DNA of 64,000 nt from Mytilisepta virgata. Its lineage: Eukaryota > Mollusca > Bivalvia > Mytilida > Mytilidae. Both the position numbers and the translations under genes were made by a program. The notes below the pieces were generated by a model that saw nothing but the letters and a program-made list of their open reading frames with translations, did not search any database and was not told the origin of the DNA. The stretch spans positions 2,356,001-2,420,000 of the forward strand of contig JAPWFG010000023.1 in NCBI GenBank assembly GCA_028015205.1, in the 5' to 3' direction. Below, in pieces: positions 1-12,700 of the stretch (position 1 is the first letter of the stretch; each line of letters starts with the position of its first letter).

Positions 1-608
1 GTACATGTACAGTCAAACGTGTGTATAAAGGGCACCCATGGGACCATAGAAATGAAGTAAAGTAAAGGACTGTTCAGCTTGTAGTCAATAGAATGTGTCT
101 GGGTGGGGTGATATGTTTTTCTGCAGACTGTTACCTCATGAGCTGTCACGTTAAAAATCCAGCTCATCTAGTCGCTCTATTACAAAGCAGGGTTCATATT
201 CACATCACATCAACATGTTTCTGGTCCTGAGGTGCCCTTTATACAGAAGTTAATTTTACAAGTTTTGTTCATAACGGAGACATTTTCACTGCAATAGACT
301 ATTCTCCATTTTTGATACATGTAAGTTGTCTCCTATTTATGGAGTTATCTGATCTTTGGAGGTGTCTTTCATAGATATCAAAGGACAAATTTTCATTTTT
401 CTGCAAAATATTTTTTCTTCCAAATAATATCCTCAACATACATTAATGATATCTTCTGGGGTATATTTCCCTACATTTTATAATTATTAAAGTCCACCCC
501 CAATTCAAATATGTTAGAAAAAAATTAAAAGTACTTTATGCCCTTTATCCCACACACAAAAATTCCTGCATATGGGAGACAACTCTAAAATTAGCAAGTA
601 AGTAATAC
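1..608. repeat. DNMT1 intron with SINE-like fragment (about 21-250)
   Basis: No exon seen. Bases 21-250 are bounded by an inverted repeat (TATAAAGGGCACC and GGTGCCCTTTATA). The inside resembles the SINE-like repeat at 11.45-11.82 kb (ATATGTTTT...GTTACCT.RTGAGCTG.CAC). The rest is AT-rich with nothing recognised. Confidence 0.5.
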
Positions 609-723
609 CTTCCTAATTTGATTGAGTCTGTAACAACTGATACAATGTTTATGCTTTAAATTGTCAGCGACTTCTACATCGTCTACCGGAGGATCTTCAA
701 ATCTGGCTAAATCTGGATCATAC
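609..723 (-). CDS. DNMT1: DNMT1 exon 21 (BAH1; last exon in window)
   Basis: Encodes [12 protein letters not shown] then [15 protein letters not shown], matching YDQDYARFESPP...KFCVSCARLAEMRQK. Acceptor TTTCAG, donor AAG|GTATTA (608-607), phase 0. The following exon, the end of BAH1, is not found in 1-608. Confidence 0.93.
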
Positions 724-3700
724 CTGAAACAGACAATCAAGATATCATCAACTTTTGCATTATCTACTAGATGGCCTTAAATCTGGATCACATTTGAAAC
801 AGATTGATTAACGCATTGTAGTTCAGTGCAAACCCCCCCCCCCCCCCTTTCCCAACCAACCTTCTATATAAAATTAAATTTTACCATTTTTGATAGAAGT
901 AACTTCGAGTATCCTCTGGATCAACCACTCTGTCTGTTTCGGGGTGTTCTATTCCTCCTAACATATGCCAGTTATCTGCAAGGGCTTTATACACAACCTT
1001 TAACACAAGACGAAACGTATCTTTAGCTTAGTATGAAAATACAGTGTTTAAAGTGTTTCTTAACGAAAACACAATTGCACCCTCTCTATTTTGGATACAG
1101 TCAGAAACACAAGAATTAAGCTATTAAAAGTGACATCAAATTCATCATTTGAAGTTGCCTGCCTGTCTGCCCACCATAAAAAACTGGACTTTTTGTGTTC
1201 CCTGCCTGCATGCATGCCATTACAAAACTGCATGCCTGCCCACCATTACAAAACTTGATTTTTTGTGTTGCCTGCCTGCCTGCATGCCATTACAAAACTG
1301 GATTTTTGTGTGTTGCCTGCATGCCTGCCCATCATTACAAACTGGATTTTTTGTGTTGCCAGCATGCCTGCAAATCATTACAAACTGGATTTTTTGTGTT
1401 GCATGAATGCCTGCCCATCATTACAAATTGGATTTTTTGTGTTGCCTGCATACCTGCCCAACATTATTAAACTTGACTTTTTCCTTTGGGAAACAGTTTA
1501 AAAAATACTAACTGCTTTTCATATCATGACAGTTAGCTGTCTTTTTTAGCAATTTGGCAAATAATTTTAAGTGCACAGTGTTTTAAATAATTTTTGGTAT
1601 TAGTTTCTCATGTTTCATCTTTTATCAAAAATACAGCAAAAAAAACTTTTGCAAGAATTTCCCTGTTTACAGTGTGTAAAAGGCAGTTCAAATTAATTTC
1701 CAAATCTGATGCTGCAGTATTATGTGTTAGATATACATGTACCTGTACAATAGCATTGCTCTCCTGGTCAATTTCATTGCTGAAGATTGATTGATTGATT
1801 GTTGCTTAACGTCCAGTGGCAAATATTTCATGATTCTTCAGGAGGAGAACCAGTTCAATATATCAAACAATTCAAATAGGGGTGGGACGGGACACAAAGG
1901 CCAACCAATTTTGACTGCCCCTGTAAAAGGATGATATTTGGGTAGGGTCGGATAATTTAGCCTTCTGTAGCAGCATTAGCTTTCTCTTTTTCGAAAAGTA
2001 CAGAAGGGTTCTTTAGCGTGCAGGGAGTGTGGCATTCTCCAAACACGTTACCCACTATGGTCTGCAGTCAGGCTTTCCGTATTATGACAACCCCCCAAAG
2101 TGAGGGTCTCCACTATCCACCACCTGGAGACGTGCTAGGCAGCTCTGTGGGTTGAGCTCCCATGATCCGTCACAGGTGCCTAGCATTGCTGGAGAGAAGT
2201 ACAATATCTTAAAACTACTGTTATTTACAAATACCTTTATTTTGTACATAACAACATCAAACTTGATATCTTCACAGTCGTCTAATGTAAATAGTTCCTG
2301 ATCATCTGACGCCTCTCCTAATACCGTATCATTGCTACGACTAAAATGGAAATAACACATATGTACATCATGCCAAGAAAAATCAACAAGCTATCTGAGT
2401 GAAAGCAAAATGGAATTTTTGATCTTTCCACTTACACATCATACCATAAATAAATACAATCCAGATTCGATAAATCCCATAATCCTCGAGTAATGATGCC
2501 ATGATCTGTTTCTCTAATGATTATCAAATATATATCATATTTGCGCACCTGGCAACCCTCCCTTTATGTGCGGGAGTCTCCCGCACAAACAACGAAATTC
2601 CGGAAATCTCCTGCTTGCCGGTCCGCTACCGCACAGGAGTATAGAATCTCCTGCTTTCAGATATTTTAACCCGCAGTGAAGCGCATTCGTATTTCTCAGG
2701 ATTTTTCATTACCGTCAATAGAAGTAAACAAAAGATGAGTAGTTTTTATGTTCGATTTATAAGTTACCGAAAATCATTGCTGCCATGTCAACTCCAACAA
2801 GAGGTCTTTGTCCATACCAAGTGGCAGTGTAAAAAAGAAGAAATATAACTGCAAATTTCAAGCATATTGGAAGAAGGATTTTCAATTTTTACGACCAAGT
2901 TCACTCGGCAATGAATCTTCATTTTGCACATTATTGTTCATTCAACTTTACAGTTGCTTCTGGTGATCTGTACGACGTTAAAGGCATGCTAAGTGTGAGA
3001 CTCACAATAAGGCAGTGGGGGCTCAAAAATATACAAAATTGATGGGTTTTTTCTTCCAGAAACCCAACGATAAATTTGACAGTCAACTTATCATGGCTGA
3101 AACTTTGTTTAGTAATTTTGTGGCAGAAAACAATTTGCCATTTGTTTTTGTTGATCATTTTAGTCAGTTGTGTTCTAAACTATTTCCTGACAGTAAAATT
3201 GCATCAAAATTTGGCTGCAAGTATATTTATTAACTCTTTATATTGGTGTTTTGTAGATGTACATAGTGTACAGGTCATATATTTACATTGTAGGCTGAAA
3301 ATGTCGTTCGCGCTGTCATAGCTGAGGGGGAGATCTCCCACACTGAAGGTTTCGGAGGTTGGGTGGTGTGTATTTGATAAATTAAATCCCCTCCAGGTGC
3401 CTCTACATTCCTTATTTTTATGTCATACACTTGCGCAAAATTTTTATGACCCTTTGTCTTAAGCCATCATCGACTAAAGATCATCTTTAACCACAAGCTG
3501 ATTAAATATTTTATCAACAACTAGTCCAGAAAGGGTTAAATTGACAAAGAATTAGAGAAAAGTAAAATATTATCAGGGTTTCTGAATCAGAAGATATTCC
3601 TATTGCTTATAAAAACATTTCTTCGTGTTTAAAAATTTGCAGAGTTTTGCTTTGTCTTTTTTTTTCATAAGGCCACACCAAATTAATTTTTTGTTCTTTG

Positions 3701-6700
3701 GATTTTTGGATGTTCAAAATTTTAATTTTAATGCAGCACAACCTTGCCTTGTCCTACTTTTACACAATTTTAAAAAGAATACCATACAGTTCAAAACAGT
3801 CCGATACTTACCAAAACCAATGAGCATGAAACATTTTCTGTCCAGTACTGGTTTCCCACATGTATACAATTCTTGCTATATACACTGGGATACCAGTATC
3901 TTGAGGCTTCACTGCAACACAGTCATTTACTTTGATCTATTGAAACAACAGAAATTAATAGTACAGTCAATGAATTTAGCCATAAGAAAAGTTGACTTAA
4001 CATACTGTAAATTCGGAAATTTTCGCGTGCACTTATTATTGTGATTCTTCTATCCCGGGCAAAATTGCAAGGCTTAATTATTGCGATCGATGCCCGTGTG
4101 AAAAAAGTCTTATTATTGCGATCGGAGATAGGTTAAAAATGAAAACAGCAGAAGTTTTATTAATTTAATCGTTTTAATTAATGGTTTTAAAAATATTAGA
4201 ATGTTATTTTATTAATTATAACACGATTACAATGATATATATATTAGCTGTCCAAACAATAACTATACAACTAAGTATCTACCAATTAACCTGTCTCCAG
4301 ATGTCGACAATCAATGACCAGAAACTGACCTGGGTAAATGTAAACAAAGGGAGACAAATCTAGAATGAATCGGACACGAAAAAATGCATTAAAAATGCAG
4401 TTTTTAATATTGCAATCCTCAACCGATTGCAATTTTCGCAATCATAAAAACATCACAATAATTTCCATATTTACAGTGTGTATAATCAAATTTTTAATAT
4501 ATAATTAACCAAATATCATTCTTTAGTTTTTGCAACATCAAGTCTTTGCTAACGGAAAGCATATACAAAAATAATTTTTCATCAAAATAATATGTTAAAT
4601 TTTGTCACTGATCTATCAAGAAGGAACTAAATCTAAATCTTTTCTTACACTGGCCTATCAAGAAATTACTCTAAAGATTTTTTTTTTTAATGCGTTTTTC
4701 CAGAATACTACTAAAATTGTTATAAGCAGCCCTATTTCAAAAGATTTCAGCTTTTTTATACACTGTCCAGATATATCTACCCCTGCAGCTTTTAATACAT
4801 GCCATATATTGAAAAAATTACTTCTATAGTTTTGATAAACTGAACTATCCAGAAAGAACTACAGCCTACAACTTTAAAACTCACCTGTGTCCAGTAAATA
4901 ACTAATTCTAAAACTTTTTTTCTGTATATAAAGAAAGATCTACTATCACAGCTTTAAGTTTTAACTGATTTATTTACAGTGGATTGGGAAACAAGTTATA
5001 CCAACTTATACTGATCCCTCTCCACTTGGCGGGTGCGAGAGCAGCCCCTGTAGCGGCATTTTAGCCTACTCTTTTGGGAAATCCACAGAGGAGTCTTAAA
5101 CGTGCTAAGGGTGTTGCTCTCCCTTAACAAGGACAGCCATTTTTCGTCCCCATCTGACGGACTAGCATCGTTTATCGAGACCATCCTCGCAAATGGTGTC
5201 GATACGGTGTCACATATTTTATCTCTGAAATTTTCATCTCGAACCGGAATTGAACCAGGGACCTTTGACTTAGTCACAGCTTTCACTCATGCCCGATCAA
5301 GGAAAAAACTTTGTAAGCTTTTTATAAACTGCTATATTCTTCTAAAGCTTTTATTTTACTGCCCTATGAAAATAAAGCTTCTTCTTAAGCTTTTTATTTT
5401 ACTGCCATATCAAAATAAAGCTTCTTCTTAAGCTTTTTACATATGTCCTACATGTAAATAGGAAGAACCATTTCTTTACATTTTCTTACATTGATCTACC
5501 CTATTTAAAGTTAAAGATTGCTTACAACATCCTCATCCAACTTAATGGCTTCATAGTAGGTATGTTTTCCATCAACTTTAATAGGTTCTCCTTCCCATTT
5601 TAGTTTGGCCTGTAAAATACAAATCTGAATAACTTTACTGTAAACAAAACAAGAACGCATGTGATGTTGTGCAAAGAAAACCACAACTTGTAATTTATAG
5701 TATCAGCAAATAGGAAGTAGGTGTCCTCTAGATTCGAAAAGTTCATATACGTTACAAGTCATCATTGTGAAGCTGTCGACCAAGTATGAAGTCATTCTAT
5801 AATATTATTGCGTAAGATTTTCCAAATTGGCTTAGTTATTGATCTGAGGTAAGCCATATTGGACTGAGGCGAATCCGAAGTCCAATATGGCTAGTCAAGA
5901 ATCAATAACTAAGCCAATATGGAAAACCTTGCACAAATATACCTTTATTGACTAACCAGTCCAATATGTCATATTAACTAGTCCAATATGATTCTTTAAT
6001 GCCTAACCAGTCCAATATGTCATATTAACTAGTCAATATAGCATATTGGACGGATATGTGCCGTATTGGCGTACTTTGACATTTTGTATTGTATTGACAG
6101 GTTTTATCATATTTAGGCTTATTTTCTATTGTTAGTCAATAATGTTCAATAGTACTTGAAAAAGTGACAGAAATATTTGTTGGATGAATGGAGGGACGAA
6201 TGAACAAGGTGAATGCAATATAGTCCCTACTTTTAGAGAAGGGGTATAATATGAATATGAATTACTTCACTGTTACTGAAGCAGTGTAATTACATACTGT
6301 AAATTCAGAAATTATTGCATGCATTTTTTATTGCGATTTTGTTATTTTAGACCAAAATGAGATTTAAATTTTTGCGATATTGAGAAAAATCACGCTTTAT
6401 TCATATAGAAAAAAACCAAAATGCGAATTTAAATTATTGCAATTACAACCCTGTCGCATTTATCGCAATAATAAAAACGTCGCAATAATTTCCGAAATTA
6501 CAGTAAATGTAAATTTCTTGCAATGATTTCAATGATTAATAATTGTATATATATGTATAAGGCTGTTTTATAACTTGTACATAGAGATGATAAGAAGCTG
6601 TTGTTGGGTGACTGTTTTGAGCCTAATACCTTAGGTGGAAGTACAAAACTGCCACAATTTTCTATAGGAATATATCAGGATAAAAACTGTCAAAATCTGG

Positions 6701-9700
6701 AAATTCAATTAATTCTGGAAAAATTTTATGCGTGTAATATATGTAAGGCTAAAAAAAAAAATACATGTGTTGCCGCTAACCCTACCTACCCTAATTTGTA
6801 GTGCCTACACTAACACTTTTTATGCCATTTTTGAACGAGCACTGTGAAAGTCAGACTGATTTGTACTAGACGAACTGAGGCGCATGAGGTAACATTATTC
6901 CTACTCCAAGCAGACCTGTCTTTGTTCTTACCCCTAGATACTGCATGCTTGGAGGAGAAGCATCAAACAACAATTTCAATGTCTTTGATTTGATCTGAGT
7001 AGGGAATGAACCAGCTACTTTTTCCACACTAAAGGCAAGCACACTACTACGAGACCACTGAGGCAGTTGAGAATATTTTGAAACCACTATTTCTAGGGTC
7101 ATTCAGAACTAGTTATAGGATAGGTGGTTCTGATCCGAGTAACATGACATGACGACTCCCTGTCACAGATGTAATCAACCTTTTTTCGTGAACAATCAAA
7201 CGGGATGTCATCTCAAAGTCGCAGGATTCTTAAATTTTTATGTGGATTGGTCACATTTTAAATTTTAAATTCACATAACCTTTGTATTTGAAGACGTCTT
7301 GTGAAGTTTTGTTGAAGTTGCTCCTTTCACTTCACCCTAAAAAAAAAATGAAAAATGAAAAATGAAAAATCAGATAAACTGTTATTTGTGTTGTATAATG
7401 TAGCCATCTTAAATTACATGTATGGCTCTTTTTTACATCATTTTACAAATAACTGTATAATTTTTTATTGTGCAGGGATGATTTTACAAAATCTTACAAA
7501 AAACCCGAAAGTTGTACTGGAATCCGTTTTACTGTGTAAATAAAGAAATCTTTAGAAACACTGCAAAAATGGAATAAATTAAGCCCTAATTCTTCTTATC
7601 AGCCTGCATCACCTGGATTTGATTTACAAATGACTCAATTATAGGAAATAAATTTTGGATGTGGCAGCCATCTTGACCGCTGTATAGTTCAACAATTTGC
7701 AAAAGAATGAACTTAGTGGCAAGTTTGGTTATCAAAAAGCTCAGTATTTTCAGACAAAATTCTTCAGTAAATTTCTCACTTTTTATTAAACAATTTTTGA
7801 TTTAAAAATACTAAATCTGCCTTACATCTAACATGTACAATTATCTAGAATTTAATTTTGAAACATGGAAATTGAGCCTGTATAGCTCACCTACAGTCCT
7901 ACAATCAATCCATTTTATTTCCTTTCAAGTGAAAATTGTAATGGACCTTCCATAGATGCTTCATACCAAGTATCAGTTAATTTGCCTATATAGTTTCAGA
8001 GAAGACGACTTTAAAAAAATATATCAATCAAAAATAAGAATTGTTCATGGAAGCTGTGCAAATTGTCTGACTGGGATGATTTATTGAAAGGGGACTTTCC
8101 ATAGTTGCTTCATATAAAGTTACAGAGGAGAAGATTTTTTAAATGATTACCAATCAGAAATAAGAATTCATTATGGCCTCCATATTAGCTGTCTGGCCGG
8201 AACAAAATTTGCAAACTTTATAAGGTCTTTCCAGAGATGTTCAAACCAAGTTTCAGCTCATTTAGCTATGTCATTTCAGAGAAGATATTTAAAATTTGTC
8301 CAATCAGAAATAAGAATTCATCATGGCAGCCATATTAGACTGGAACGAAATGTGCAAACTTTATAAAGGTTCTTCCATAGATGCTTAATACCAAGTTCAG
8401 TTCATTTGGCTTTATAGGGGTTTCAGAGGAGAACATCAAAATGTAAAATTTTACAGACAGACGGACGCAAAGTGATGACAAAAGCTCACATGGCACTTTA
8501 GGCAAGGTGAGCTAAAAATAAATCTTACATTTATCTTGGAATCATTGTCATCTTCCTCACCCAAATCATCATCATCAGCTTCTTTTACTACCATATTTGG
8601 ACATCTATCAAGAGTTTATTGATTGATTAGTTAGTGTTTTACACCATGTTGTCATAATTTCAGAAATATAAGAGTACTGAAGGCACAATATTTTGACACA
8701 TACAGTAGAATCTCGGTGGTTGAACTCAGGTTGCTCGAACACAATGGATTTTTTTACCCTAAATTTATTGCTGGTTCGCAACTGATAATTTTCCGGACTT
8801 CGATGGCTCGAACTACCGATGCCACAAACTAATTTTACAGACCCCTTTAGTTTGAGAAATTGAGATTCTACTGTACTTACATGTATTTGTGTAATTTCAG
8901 AAATAAATGTTTTTTTCATTTTGTGGACAGTATAATAATGAAAACTGAATGTTTTAAAAATATGCTATTACAATTGGTATAGAAATGCATTAATTAATTA
9001 ATTACAGAGGTGTTCAGCCCTTTCTGGTGTTTTCAGTAATGTTAATGACTTTTGTCAGTTACTTGGGTCATTTGTCAGTAATCTCAAATTTCAGCATGAA
9101 AATTACCATAAGAGAAACTTTTTTAAATGTATAGCACACGATGACCCGCCATCAAAGCATCTTATATTGTGTCTAGTCTAAAAACAATCAAGTTATTCAT
9201 TATCAATGTCATTAAAATGATTTTCATACTTGGAAAATCAAGCGCAATTACAAACCAATTAAACCAGGCATGAAAAAAAATTATCTGGTACAAAAAAGCA
9301 TAATTTCCGTAATAGTAATTATTGTTTCAGCTTCTTACTAATGAGTTGTAATTTGATGAAATATTTTGTTCAACATTGTCAAACCTAGAATATTTTTTCA
9401 AAAAGATATTTTTTTTATTTAATGAAATTGTTTTTTAATAACAAGCAGGTGACATTTTGCATTCGGTGAATTGTCAATTTCATCAACTGTCATATCTTTA
9501 GTAATAGGTCCTGTGATTATCCCCTGTGTACATAATTAACCCACAAATATGCACTGTAATTATTGGCCTTCAAAACTGAGCTAAAACCCTTTGTTTATAA
9601 TTTTCATGGTTTTCCAAGTTGCAGGGAAATCAAAAACATTTCATTTCACTGAATAAAAACTTCATATCAAGGATAATAAATAATAAATGAATCCTGGGTA

Positions 9701-12700
9701 TTTCTATTGTTATTTTCATACCTTCTATGTACACAAGCCTGTTTAGATCTACCCGATCCTCCAAATTTGACCATATCTTTACATGCATTACATTTACCAC
9801 AGTCTGGCTGCTGACAGGTCTGTTAAAATATTAAATACAATGACTACTTCATTGACTTTATGTGATTTCAAAGCATGCAATAACCCAATAATTCAAACTA
9901 GAAGCTCTCAAGAGCCTATATTGCTCGACTGGATTGGAGTAGGATTAAAATTTAAGTGTAGCAGTCAGTTTGGCTGGTTTTCCCATAGGGTCCTAAATGT
10001 ATCTTAAACTAAGGTTTGCTGTGGTGGCCATCTTGACTGACTGTTGGGGTCTTACATAATTCTGAAAGAGAACAATCTAACCATTTCTGCCATGTCTGGT
10101 TCCAATTGGTCAAGTGGTTTCAGACAAGAAGATTTTTAAATGCTTTTTCCCACAATTCTCATAGAGTGCCATCTAGGGACCATTGCTGTTACATGTAAAT
10201 GTGGTTCCAATTGCCCGAGTGGTGTCAGACAAGAAGATTTTTAAAAAAAATTCCCATAGTTTCCTATGTAAAACTAAGTTTGGCTGGTATTCAGACAAAT
10301 TTCTGAAAGAAGATCATTGCTGCCAAGGTTGGTTCCAATTGCCCTAGTGGTTTCAGACAAGAAGATTTTTAAATGAATTTTCCCATAAGGTCCTATGTAA
10401 AACTAAGTTCAGCTGTGGCAACCAGCTTGGTTGACAGTTGGGGTCATCAGACATAATTCTGAAAGAGGGCCATCTAAGGACCATTTCTGCCAAGTTTGGT
10501 TCCAATTGGTCTACGGGACGAGATCAAAAGTTCAAGGTAGGATAAAAAACTTAATTCACATAGTTTTTTCACTGACCCCCCCCACCCCCCCCCCCCCCCT
10601 TAACTTAATTTGGGAAAAATTGATTGACCTATATGGGCATATTCGAAAATCGATGTCGGATAACAAAACTTGCAGCGATTTTTACCCCCCCCCCCCAAAC
10701 TATTTGAATTAAGTTTTTTATCCTACATTGAACTTTTGATCTCGTCCCTAAGTAGTTTCTTACAAGAAGATTTTTCAATGAATTTTCCCATAGGGCCTTA
10801 TGTTAAACTAAGTTCAGCTAAGGTGGCCATCTTGGTTGACAGTCCGGGTCATCTGACTCAATTCTGAAATAGGACTATCTAAGGACCACTGCTACCAAGT
10901 CTAGTTCCTACTGGCTCAGTGGTTTCAGACAAGAAGAATTTTAAATGAATTTTCCCACAGGGTCCTATGTTAAACTATTTAAGTTGGGCTGTGGCGGCCA
11001 TCTTGGTTAACAATTCCGAAAGAGAATCTCATAAGTACCATTACTGCCAAGTCAGGTTCCAATTTTGGCCCTGTAGTTTCATTGAAGATTTTTGAAATTC
11101 ATTTACCCTTTTTTCTATTTTAAGTAACAGTAGCAATTTCGGTTGGAAGTCGGGGATGCTCCACACAATTTTGGAAAGGGGCCACCCAAGGACTATTCCA
11201 CCAAAGTTTGGTCCAAATCGGCCCAGTGGTTTGATAAGACATCACATACATGTATATAGGCCAAAAGAGCTAAAAATGTTATTTTGGTGTATTTTGCAAT
11301 TTCTCAAATCATATCTACTATTCTACAGAGCAATCAGAGATGTTCATTTTACTAAATTCAGGAGTAAAGAAGATTTTATTCATTCATAATTCTTTTGTAA
11401 CGTTGTTATGTACATGTATCTGAGACTTATAAATGAAAAGATTATAAATGAAAAGATGGATGGATGGATAAATTATTGTTTAACGTCCAGTGGCAACCAG
11501 GTACATATCATGACAAGAACATGATATGATAATGAATATGATCCCTGCTTTGTACTAGACCGTCACGCTGAGCAGGGTTTTTGATGTGCCAGCTCACAAG
11601 GTAACTGTCCTCAGGAAAACATATCACTCCACCAGAACATATTATATAGACTCCAAGCCGACTACAGGTAGTCCTTTTTTCTTACTCCTAGATGCAGCGT
11701 ACTTGGCAGAGAAGCAGCAAATACCAATTTTAATGTCTTTGGTTTGACCTGGCCGGGGATCAAACCCGTGACCTATGCACTCGAGGCGAGCACGCTACCA
11801 TGAGATCACCGAGGTGGTAAAATGAAAATAAAATGATTTAGAAAGTTTCAAACTATTTCAAAAAAGTGAAATTTTTAGTGTTGCAGGGCTTAGCTCTTTA
11901 TTTGTCCTACATGATATCAAAATTATTGTCAAATGACTTAAATTGGAGAAATGATGGATTGATTACTAAATGCACAATGTAAAAATAAATGACATTCATC
12001 AATACCTCACAGATACCACATCTTCTTCTTTTGGTACCATGACCTAGTTTCTCATCTAATTGACCTTTAAAAATACTGTCAAATATCTGTGTCACTAATG
12101 GAGTGGTCGTTGCTTTAGTAAAGGCAGGTTTCTTTTCTTTCACAACTTTCTTCCTTAATTCTTTCCTCAACTGTCTCCTGAAATGTACATGTAATTAATA
12201 AAAATCTACACTTCAAAGATGTGAACTTGCACCTTTGTTCATGAAGCAGTTTGTCAAAGAATCTCATTTACTAAAATTCTTGATTCTACTATCTAATTAC
12301 GAGTATAGGTTTAACAAATGTTCATCGTGGTTTTATGTTTTCTCTGAACAAAGCTGACATGGAGAGTTTTAGGTCAATGAATTGACTGCCAGATAAAAAC
12401 AGAACAATGGCAGATCAGGAGTCTGTATCGCTCACCTGGACTATGTCCATCTTGGAACACTGTTGTCAAGTTCCAATTGGCTCACTGGTTTCAAAGATGT
12501 TTAAGTGAACTTTCCCATTAGGTCCTATGTTAAACTAAGTTCTGCTCTGGCAGCAATCTTGGATGGTGAACAGGGTCATCAGATAAAATTCTGAAAGAGG
12601 ACAAACTAAGGACCACAGCTGCCAAGTGGTTTCGAAAAAGAAGATCTTTAAGTAAATTGCCTATAGGGTCCTATGTTTAAATATGTTTGGCTCTGGTGGT

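Noticed and set aside
1149..1501. Cys-rich small secreted peptide
   Set aside because: Overlapping frames from the CCTGCCTGC minisatellite in a DNMT1 intron; no signal peptide, stop pattern or splice context.
4996..5431. 96- and 109-codon frames on opposite strands
   Set aside because: Both lie over a SINE and a tandem repeat.
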